From DYJB01 sp963777165 (GTDB lineage Bacteria > Chloroflexota > Anaerolineae > Anaerolineales > E44-bin32): 11,638 nucleotides of DNA. The notes beneath the pieces are model-generated. The model was not told the DNA's origin. It did no database searches and worked only from the letters and a program-made list of their open reading frames with translations. The position numbers were made by a program, and so were the translations under genes. The DNA lies in the NCBI GenBank assembly GCA_963777165.1, contig CAVZPO010000017.1, positions 1 through 11,638 on the forward strand, written 5' to 3'. Below, piece by piece: positions 6,026-11,638 of this stretch; positions within the stretch are counted from its first letter, which is position 1, and the number at the start of each line of letters is the position of its first letter.

Positions 6026-6765
6026 TGCTTCCGGTGCTGCAGATCGGGCCGGCGGCGATCCAATTGCCGGGTCTGTTGCTGCTCGTTGGCGTGTGGGTCG
6101 GCAGCGTGTTGGCCGAGCGCCAAGCGCGCCGCCTCGGCCTCCCGGGCGATGAGATCGAGCGATTGATCTTCGTTGCGCTTCTTGCCGGGGTGATCGGTGC
6201 GCGGCTGGGATACGCATTGACCTACCTGGAGGTCTACCTGCGCCAGCCGTTCGCCCTGCTGGCCCTGACGCCGTTCACGCTGGCACCGGAAGTCGGCGCG
6301 CCCGTCGGACTCATCGCGGCGGTGGTCTATGCTCAGCGAAAACGCCTGCCTTTCTGGGCGACGCTCGACGCGCTGACCCCGGGGTTCGCCGCCTGCGCCG
6401 TCGGCGTGGCACTGGCGCATCTGGCCAGCGGCGACGCGTTCGGCGCGCCATCGAATGTGCCATGGGCCGTCGAGCTTTGGGGTTTGTCGCGTCACCCGAC
6501 ACAGGTCTACGAGCTGGTGGCGGCGCTGGCCATCCTGTGGCTCAGCCTGCGCGTGCGCCCCGCTGCTCCCTTCCCCGGCTTCGCCTTCGGCGGGTTCGTT
6601 GCGCTGACGGCAGCCGCGCGGCTCGTGATGGAGGGCGTGCGCGGCGACTCCATTCTGTGGTTCGGCTCCCTGCGCGCCGCACAGCTCGTGAGCCTGGCCC
6701 TCCTCTTCGCCGCCCTCACTATGCTCCGGCGGCTGGCGCTGCGCGCGTCCAAGCCGAACCCCTAA
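6025..6765 (+). CDS. divergent Lgt-fold membrane protein (prolipoprotein diacylglyceryl transferase family)
   Basis: This 246-residue polytopic protein has the Lgt order of motifs: an N-terminal segment (AAIQLPGLLLLVGVWVGSVL), GVIGARLGYALTY, a middle motif ending SGDAFGAPS, RHPTQVYELVAAL (156-168) and a late ARLVMEGVRGD segment. True Lgt transfers diacylglycerol to prolipoproteins. Here several residues important in E. coli Lgt appear missing: the HGG motif is EVGAPVG (89-95), and the GRxGNFxNGE motif is aligned with AHLASGDAFG (131-140). It may be a non-canonical or inactive relative. ATG 6025 overlaps the upstream TGA (ATGA), with GGGGAGG at 6011-6017, so it is coupled to the thioredoxin gene. 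It closes the operon; I see no clear terminator after it. Confidence 0.8.
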   Translation: MLPVLQIGPAAIQLPGLLLLVGVWVGSVLAERQARRLGLPGDEIERLIFVALLAGVIGARLGYALTYLEVYLRQPFALLALTPFTLAPEVGAPVGLIAAVVYAQRKRLPFWATLDALTPGFAACAVGVALAHLASGDAFGAPSNVPWAVELWGLSRHPTQVYELVAALAILWLSLRVRPAAPFPGFAFGGFVALTAAARLVMEGVRGDSILWFGSLRAAQLVSLALLFAALTMLRRLALRASKPNP

Positions 6766-7092
6766 GCCCGCTTACCATTCAACGCGCACTCTCTCTGCTT
6801 CCGGCGCGCGTGCTCCTCGACCCGCGACGCTCCCTGGCTCGGACGGCTCATCCCTCCACTGCCTGGTCGCATCGCCATGGTCCGATCCCCGCCTGACCCG
6901 CGGCCAGCCATCTGCCCAAAACGACACGCGGCCCAGGAGGCTCGAGCCCGCCCGGGGCAGGCGAGCCATGAAACCTGGTCGTGTTGCGGCGGATCACGCT
7001 CGGGCGGTCCGTCTCTTGGCATGCGCCGGCCGCGACTTTGCAGGGGACTCGACTGTATTGACTCGCGTGAAGAACGCCCGCGAGGTCACTCC
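6766..7092. other. 327-bp stretch with no confident gene
   Basis: Between the Lgt-like gene and the next membrane protein both strands carry short open frames, but none with family features. Two details stand out: a strong AGGAGG at 6935-6940 with no start codon at the right distance, and GGCTCG (6939-6944) pairing with CGAGCC (6962-6967) just before an ATG at 6968. No tRNA, terminator with T-run, or consensus promoter was seen. Confidence 0.6.
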
Positions 7093-7096
7093 GTGA
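6968..7096 (+). CDS. possible 42-residue leader ORF
   Basis: An ATG at 6968 opens a 42-residue frame whose TGA (7094-7096) overlaps the GTG start of the next membrane gene as GTGA. The overlap resembles the other coupled pairs in this window. The sequence (MKPGRVAADHARAVRLLACA...) matches no family I recognise, and its third-position G+C is lower than in real neighbours. The only strong ribosome binding site is 27 bases upstream, before a hairpin. Could be chance. Confidence 0.25.
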   Translation: MKPGRVAADHARAVRLLACAGRDFAGDSTVLTRVKNAREVTP

Positions 7097-7674
7097 AGCG
7101 CTTCCTGCTGACGCTGGTGCTGGGCTCCCTCTTCGCCACCCTGGGCGAGTTCCTGTTCTGCGTGTTGGTGCGGCAAGAGATGCCCGATTACCTGTTCACA
7201 CTCGCTGCCTATCCGGTCATCCTTGCCCTGACCTACATACCCTTGCGTTGGATCGAACGGCATATGCCGTCGGAGCTCTCAGCCGACATGGCCGTCTATG
7301 CTGTCGCCGGCCTCCTGGGCCTGGCGATCGAGTGGTTCGTGATCGGCAACTCGCCGTGGGCCAATCCCGAGGCCAACGATCTGGGCATGTTCGCATACTG
7401 GGCAACCGTCCTGGCGATGCCGCGGCTGATGCTCGATGCGCGACGCCTCCTGCGCCCGGTCCGTCGTGCGGCAGCGGCAGCCTTCGCCGCCTATTCGGTC
7501 GCGGCACTCGCCGTAGGGGTCCTCACGCCGCAGCCGCTGCGCCTGTTCGTGCTGGTGTGGGTGGTCGTGCTGGGATATGCCGGGATGAACCTGTTCTTCT
7601 TCCGCGCCTTTCTACTGGTATGGAAGGCCCACCGTGAAAACGCTTCGATGACCCCGGCGGGAAACGCCGCTTGA
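7093..7674 (+). CDS. unrecognised six-span membrane protein
   Basis: GTG 7093 is chosen because GAGG (7082-7085) is seven bases upstream and hydrophobic protein sequence begins there; the in-frame region before it is not protein-like. The 193-residue product has about six hydrophobic segments: LLTLVLGSLFATLGEFLFC, FTLAAYPVILALTYIPL, AVYAVAGLLGLAIEWFVIG, an MFAYWATVLAMPRLML stretch, AAAAFAAYSVAALAVGVL and LFVLVWVVVLGYAGMNLFFF. Acidic residues sit in or near membrane segments (LGEF, AIEW). I do not recognise the family. Its TGA overlaps the TTG start of the next membrane gene, so the two are probably made together and may interact. Confidence 0.75.
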   Translation: MKRFLLTLVLGSLFATLGEFLFCVLVRQEMPDYLFTLAAYPVILALTYIPLRWIERHMPSELSADMAVYAVAGLLGLAIEWFVIGNSPWANPEANDLGMFAYWATVLAMPRLMLDARRLLRPVRRAAAAAFAAYSVAALAVGVLTPQPLRLFVLVWVVVLGYAGMNLFFFRAFLLVWKAHRENASMTPAGNAA

Positions 7675-8400
7675 GCCAGCCCGTGGTCGACCCAAGGCCC
7701 CATCGCTTGCGTCGCCTGGTGCTGGCGATGAGCGCGCTCCTGCCGCTTCCCGGCCTGCTCTCGTCGCCGCCGGACACGATGCTTCCGATCTACTCGCTCT
7801 TTGTCGTCGCGGTCTTTCGCGCGCCGGTCGATCGAAGCGGCAGCCGAACGCCTACGCATCCCGCGCCCGATTGCCTTCGCCTTGCTGGTCCTGGCGAGCG
7901 GGCTGCTCGCCGAAACGCTTGCCTGGACGAGCAGCTACCTGGCGCGGGACCCTGAGCCGGCGCTGCTGCACCCGCAGCTGGCTTACGATCTTCTTCTCAG
8001 CCCGGTCGTCTACGGCGGGTGGGCGCTGGCCTGGCCGATCGTGATGCGTCGCTGGCAATTCACGCTGGCGGAGGTCTTCACGGTACAGGGCGTGTACGGC
8101 ATCCTGCTCGAGCAGCAAGGGGCAGTCCTGCGTCAGGGGCTTGCCAGCCTGCCGTGGGGTGTGATCCTGTGGGCCTACGTCTTCCTTGTGTACGGCTCGG
8201 CCATCGGCCTGGCCTACTTGCCGTTCGAGCGCAACTACGCGGCCGAAGCCCGGCCTCGCGCCTGGACCCGACTGCCGATCGCCCTCGGGGCCCTGCTCCT
8301 GATGACGATCGTCTCCAGCCTGGGATGGATGACCGCCCTGCACCTGGTCGGCATCTCCATGCCGGCCCCGCGTCCAATCCTTGAGGCACCATGGTGGTAG
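7671..8400 (+). CDS. unrecognised multi-span membrane protein, frameshifted near 7825
   Basis: Translation from TTG 7671, overlapping the upstream stop (TTGA), gives a first hydrophobic part (VLAMSALLPLPGLLSS, MLPIYSLFVVAVF). Just after 7820 the protein-like sequence moves to the next frame (SIEAAAERLRIPRPIAFALLVLASGLLAET...) and runs to TAG 8398-8400. Removing one C of CC at 7824-7825 joins them as FRARSIEAAAE, giving about 242 residues. The second part has about five more hydrophobic segments, including LLAETLAW and GVILWAYVFLVYGSAIGLAYL. Both parts look protein-coding and membrane-inserted, which supports one original gene. The family is unknown; like its upstream partner, it has an acidic residue followed by an aromatic in an early span. 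The stop overlaps the next start. Confidence 0.7.
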
Positions 8401-9085
8401 AGCGTAGCAGGCAGAGTCACGTTGCAAGGGCGTCCGCAGGGCTCAGCCTGATCGTGTTGTTTGCCGGTGTGCCGGCGTGCGGGACACCAATTGAGGATGG
8501 TCTTCGGCTTGCGGGGAGCAATCCGCTGAATGCCGACCGCCTGCTTGGTATTGATGTCTCTTCGGCCGATTGCGAGGACTTCGATGCGGCCTTCGAGCTC
8601 GCGCTCCAGGCAGGAACGCAGTTCATCAGCCGCTCTATCGCCTGGGGCGAGATCGAGCGTCGGCCAGGTGAATTCGCGCCTGATCCCAACTGGCAGGCCA
8701 TCACCAACGACTAACTACCCGGTGCAGGGCGAGCCGTTGGCCCTGACGATCGCACCGATAGACTCCAACCGGGTTCGCCTGCCGGACGATCTCCAGGGTC
8801 GCGCCTCCGACGACCCACAGGCTTTCGGCCGCTTCGAGCGCCTGCTCGACTACGTCATCACGCAACTCGGCGACGTCAAGCCCTGCGTCCTGGTTATCGG
8901 CAACGAGGTTGACGCGGCGCTCGGATCGGATGCCGGAGCCTGGGCGCGGGTTCCGACGTTCAACGACGCCACATCTGCATACGCGCACGGGCTGCGGCTG
9001 CATGTACACGGCGGCGTCGGGCACGCGGAGGCGGTGCTGAAGCCCCTTTCCGCAGCGATCTGACGAAGTCGTCCTGCTGATGAGC
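8391..9085 (+). pseudogene. broken lipoprotein resembling a clan GH-A glycoside hydrolase
   Basis: The first frame (ATG 8391) has a lipoprotein-type signal (AGLSLIVLFAGVPAC, acceptor Cys) followed by a beta-barrel start (LLGIDVSSADCEDFDAAFELA, FISRSIAWGEIERRPGEF) and stops at 8712-8714. Removing one A of 8713-8714 restores NDYYPVQGEPLALTIAPIDSN and the next barrel strands, including CVLVIGNEVDAALG, whose Asn-Glu fits the catalytic acid motif of clan GH-A enzymes. The frame then stops at 9059-9061; one more single-base skip near 9050-9056 restores RSDEVVLLMS. After about 9085 the similarity ends, while full members would have roughly 100 or more further residues including a second catalytic Glu. 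So it is both frameshifted and truncated. Family assignment is by pattern; substrate unknown. Confidence 0.6.
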
Positions 9086-9110
9086 ACGCCCGCGGTCGCA
9101 CAACCAGGGG

Positions 9111-9377
9111 CTACCTCTCCCCCAGCCGGGCAATGGCCCACAGCCATGCAGCGCCCACGAGTTGGCCCCCTGTTTTGGCCAACAGGGTCCTAAGCCCGCG
9201 CCACCCGCTCTTGCCTCCCGTAACATATCGGCGAGCTGCACTTCGAGGCCATACCGCCCATGGCGCGCGGTCTTCCGCCTTCAGGACAGCCTGCGAAGGA
9301 CGGTAGCGCTGCGCCTCCAGGCCCCGCTGGATCGCCTCGTTCACTCTCAATCGTGCCAACTCCTCGTACATCTTCAT
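9111..9377 (-). CDS. small hypothetical protein (88 residues)
   Basis: On the minus strand ATG (9375-9377) is preceded six bases away by AGGAGA (9384-9389), a strong ribosome binding site. The product begins with a charged helix (MKMYEELARLRVNEAIQRGL), continues with a basic, Arg/Lys-rich middle, and ends with a moderately hydrophobic helix (TGGQLVGAAWLWAIARLGER) that could be amphipathic or membrane-associated. I recognise no family; similar small Tyr-Glu-Glu-Leu-type proteins with a basic middle seem common in Chloroflexota, but I cannot verify it. It runs opposite to the surrounding genes and lies where the hydrolase-like pseudogene should continue. Confidence 0.55.
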   Translation of the reverse strand: MKMYEELARLRVNEAIQRGLEAQRYRPSQAVLKAEDRAPWAVWPRSAARRYVTGGKSGWRGLRTLLAKTGGQLVGAAWLWAIARLGER

Positions 9378-9437
9378 CGACCATCTCCTGCAGCCGAAAG
9401 CGATCTCAGGCTGTGACTGACCTTATGCGACGGGCTG

Positions 9438-9464
9438 GGGGGTGGTCACCCCCAATACGTGGGG
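9438..9464. promoter_or_regulatory. overlapping inverted repeats upstream of the LuxR-type regulator
   Basis: GGGGGTG (9438-9444) pairs with CACCCCC (9447-9453), a perfect 7-base palindrome with a 2-base centre. The C-run also pairs as CCCCA (9450-9454) with TGGGG (9460-9464). The two pairings share the middle block and exclude each other. The site lies where a -35 box is expected for the -10 at 9484-9489, so it is probably a DNA-binding site for an activator or for the regulator itself. Confidence 0.55.
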
Positions 9465-9483
9465 AAAAAGGGTGGAATCGGTC

Positions 9484-9489
9484 TACAAT
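9484..9489 (+). promoter_or_regulatory. -10 box of the LuxR-type regulator gene
   Basis: TACAAT (five of six consensus) lies 23 bases before the start at 9513. The -35 position (about 9461-9466, GGGGAA) does not match TTGACA, which suggests activator dependence through the adjoining inverted repeats. Confidence 0.4.
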
Positions 9490-9512
9490 CACCCTGAGAC
9501 CCTTGACCTCCG

Positions 9513-11638
9513 ATGAGTCGACCCGGGCCCCCCACATGGATGGAGCGCTTCAGCGAGCGGGAGATCGAGATTCTTCGACTCCTGTCTGAAGGTCTTTCGA
9601 ATCGAGAGATCTCTCAGCGGTTGGCGCTCTCCCCGGAGACGGTCAAGTGGTACAACAAGCATCTCTTCTCCAAACTTGGGGTGACCAGCCGGAATCGCGC
9701 TGCGGCAGCCGCGGCCGAATACGGGCTCCTGGAGACGCCGGAAGCCCATGCCGCCGACCAGGGGGCCGTTCGCAGGAGCAACCTGCCGGCCCAAGTGACC
9801 TCCTATGTTGGTCGAACGAGCGAAATTGCCGAAGTCAAGCAGTTGCTGAAATCCTCCCGACTGGTCGTTCTCACGGGCGCCGGTGGCACAGGCAAGACCC
9901 GCCTGGCCTTGCAGGTGGCCGGCGAAGTGCAGGGACACTACCGCGAAGGCGTTTGGCTCCTGGAGCTGGCAACCATCAGCCAGCCCGAGCTTGTGGCGGA
10001 CGCGATCAGCCGCGTGTTCGAGCTCAACATTCCGGGCGACGTCCCTCTGGTCGACGTGCTAAGGCGTTTTCTTGCGCCCAAGCATGTGCTGCTGCTCCTC
10101 GACAATTTCGAACACCTGCTGCGTGCCGCGCCGCTCGTCGGGGAGTTGTTGGCTGCGGCGCCTCAGTTGACAGTCTTGGCGACCAGCCGGGAACGGCTGC
10201 ATGTGTACGGCGAACAGGAGTACTCGGTACAACCGCTCCAACTCCCCTCCCTGGGACCCGCAAGCTCCGTCGAAGGGCTTCTCGACAATGAGGCCATCGA
10301 TCTGTTCATCCAACGAGCCCGAGCCGCCCAACCGCTACTCGTGCTGGATGACGACCAGGTATTCGCGGCGGCACGGATTTGTGTTCGCCTGGATGGGTTA
10401 CCTCTGGCGATCGAACTCGCCGCCTCCCAGGCGAAGATCTTTCCGCCATCCGTGCTGGCGGAGCGCCTCGAGGGAAGCCTTCAGGCGCTGCCCAGCGGCC
10501 CACGCGACGTGCCGGCGCGGCAGCGCACGCTGCGCGCAACCATCGAGTGGAGCCATCGGCTGCTCCGGGAGCACGAACAGGCGCTCTTCGCCCGGCTGTC
10601 CACCTTCCAGGGTGGCGGCACACTGGAAAGCATCGAGCGGGTCTGCGGGGACGGCCTGTCCGCGTCCGTAGCCGAGGCGTTGACCTCGCTGGTCGAAAAG
10701 AACCTCGTCCTGCCGCGAGAGCCTCGAGATGGGGAGTTGCGATTCGCGATGCTCGAGACCATTCGAGAGTTCGCCGCCGAGCAACTGGAGTTGCGAGGCG
10801 AAGCCGCGCGGCTGCGCCATCTGCATGCCTCCCATTTCACCGATCTCTCTGAGCAGGCCGGCCGTGAATTCCGCACGTCCCGCAATCGTTACTGGATGGG
10901 TCGCCTGCGCGCCGAGAACGACAATCTTCGGGCCGCCCTGGCGTGGTCGCTGGAAGGGAGGGAAGCCGAACTGGGCGTACGGATGGCCGGCGCCTTGCGG
11001 GATCACTGGTATTACAACGGACTGGCCGCGGAAGGTCAGCGCTGGGTCGAACTGGCGCTCGAGCGGTCAGCCGGTCATACGTCCAGCTTGCGCGCCGGAG
11101 TCCTGACGACGGCTGCCATGCTTGCCTACATCAACGACGACCTCCAACGGGCAAAGGGTTTGTATGGGCAGGCAATGGCCCTCTACCATGATGAAGGCAA
11201 TGAACGCCAGGAGTCCTGGTGCAAAGCACTCATCAGCACTACGTACATGCAGACCTCGGACGAGATTCGTCAGGGCCTGGCGCTCGCCCATGAGGCACTC
11301 GAGAAGTTCCGTGAACTGGACGACAAGCCGGGTATGGCCCAGGCATTGAATACGCTTGGTGAACTCGCCCGGGTGAAGGGCGATTTCGAATCAGCCAAAG
11401 GCTACTACCAGGAATGCCTCGAGACAGCTGAGATGACCGGGGAGCGTGTGAGGGAGGCCATTCAGTATGAGAACTTGGGAGTCGTCGCCTACCACCAGGA
11501 CGAGCCCGAAGTCGCGGAAGGATTCATCAAGCGTGGCTTGATGCTGTTTCGGGAGTTGGGGACGCCCTACGGAGTTGCGACGGCCCTAGGCAGTCTGGCC
11601 GGCCCAGTGGCCGCGCTGGGCAAACCACGGCGGGCTGC
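9513..11638 (+). CDS. large LuxR-type STAND ATPase/TPR regulator (3' end missing)
   Basis: An uninterrupted frame of 708 codons runs from ATG 9513 off the right edge. Residues about 12-72 are a LuxR/GerE helix-turn-helix (FSEREIEILRLLSEGLSNRE, then LALSPETVKWYNKHLFSKLG). Residues about 100-400 are a STAND/NB-ARC-type ATPase: VTSYVGRTSEI, Walker A GAGGTGKT (122-129), Walker B HVLLLLDNFEHLL (D197), ATSRERL, and GLPLAIELAA (from 295). A winged-helix segment follows (LRATIEWSHRLL ... LETIREFAAEQL), and TPR-like helices start near 525 (GVLTTAAMLAYINDD, ALNTLGELARVKGDFESAKG, YENLGVVAYHQDE). The helix-turn-helix is at the N-terminus, unlike MalT, where it is C-terminal. No good ribosome binding site precedes ATG 9513; ATG 9540 is an alternative. 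The ligand sensed through the TPRs and the target genes are unknown. Confidence 0.88.
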   Translation, partial: MSRPGPPTWMERFSEREIEILRLLSEGLSNREISQRLALSPETVKWYNKHLFSKLGVTSRNRAAAAAAEYGLLETPEAHAADQGAVRRSNLPAQVTSYVGRTSEIAEVKQLLKSSRLVVLTGAGGTGKTRLALQVAGEVQGHYREGVWLLELATISQPELVADAISRVFELNIPGDVPLVDVLRRFLAPKHVLLLLDNFEHLLRAAPLVGELLAAAPQLTVLATSRERLHVYGEQEYSVQPLQLPSLGPASSVEGLLDNEAIDLFIQRARAAQPLLVLDDDQVFAAARICVRLDGLPLAIELAASQAKIFPPSVLAERLEGSLQALPSGPRDVPARQRTLRATIEWSHRLLREHEQALFARLSTFQGGGTLESIERVCGDGLSASVAEALTSLVEKNLVLPREPRDGELRFAMLETIREFAAEQLELRGEAARLRHLHASHFTDLSEQAGREFRTSRNRYWMGRLRAENDNLRAALAWSLEGREAELGVRMAGALRDHWYYNGLAAEGQRWVELALERSAGHTSSLRAGVLTTAAMLAYINDDLQRAKGLYGQAMALYHDEGNERQESWCKALISTTYMQTSDEIRQGLALAHEALEKFRELDDKPGMAQALNTLGELARVKGDFESAKGYYQECLETAEMTGERVREAIQYENLGVVAYHQDEPEVAEGFIKRGLMLFRELGTPYGVATALGSLAGPVAALGKPRRA

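Noticed and set aside
5150..6217. Minus-strand open frame of 355 codons opposite the thioredoxin and Lgt-like genes
   Set aside because: No domain pattern, and the opposite strand has WCPPC and Lgt-fold motifs with coupled starts.
6762..7022. Minus-strand ORF of 86 codons in the gap after the Lgt-like gene
   Set aside because: No ribosome binding site, no recognisable features, and codon pattern like other antisense shadows.
1..11638. CRISPR array, insertion sequence or transposase
   Set aside because: No regularly spaced short repeats, no transposase motifs and no terminal inverted repeats flanking a gene were seen.

Overview
The window is high in G+C (about 65 percent in most genes) and looks like a chromosomal segment of a Chloroflexota bacterium, probably Anaerolineae-like. 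The signs are the very large regulator with an N-terminal LuxR helix-turn-helix, a STAND ATPase and TPR repeats, the TlpA/divergent-Lgt gene pair, GTG and TTG starts, and 4-bp stop/start overlaps. The phylum call is inference; no marker gene such as rRNA is present.

Layout. (1) 48-1065: a strong sigma70-like promoter and a DUF3800 gene, clearly poorer in G+C than its surroundings and probably acquired. (2) 1295-2269: a membrane-anchored PepSY-like protein with tandem Met-Met-Gly-Gly repeats, closed by a good intrinsic terminator. (3) 2362-6765: the core of the window. A Fur-family metalloregulator has its own promoter, with a perfect operator-like palindrome just after the -10 box. It is followed, close or overlapping, by a group I ECF cobalt/nickel transporter (cbiM with a fused CbiN/PDGLE tail, cbiQ, cbiO), a membrane-anchored thioredoxin-like protein and a divergent Lgt-fold membrane protein. 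No space for a cobalamin riboswitch exists before cbiM, so metal-responsive control by the Fur-family protein is the simplest model. (4) 6766-9085: a 327-bp mostly empty stretch, two unrecognised multi-spanning membrane proteins, and a broken lipoprotein gene resembling a clan GH-A glycoside hydrolase. (5) 9111-9377: a small minus-strand gene with a good ribosome binding site. (6) 9438-11638: a G-rich region of overlapping inverted repeats, a -10 box, and the start of the large LuxR-type STAND-ATPase/TPR regulator, which runs off the right edge.

Four apparent single-base frame changes occur (cbiM near 3300, the membrane gene near 7825, and two in the hydrolase-like gene near 8713 and 9053), all in the same direction (one extra base). 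At three of them the frame is restored by removing one base of a doublet. This could mean sequence errors or real decay and must be settled before calling these genes dead. The most interesting unit is the Fur-regulated metal-uptake operon that also carries thiol-redox and Lgt-like membrane functions.
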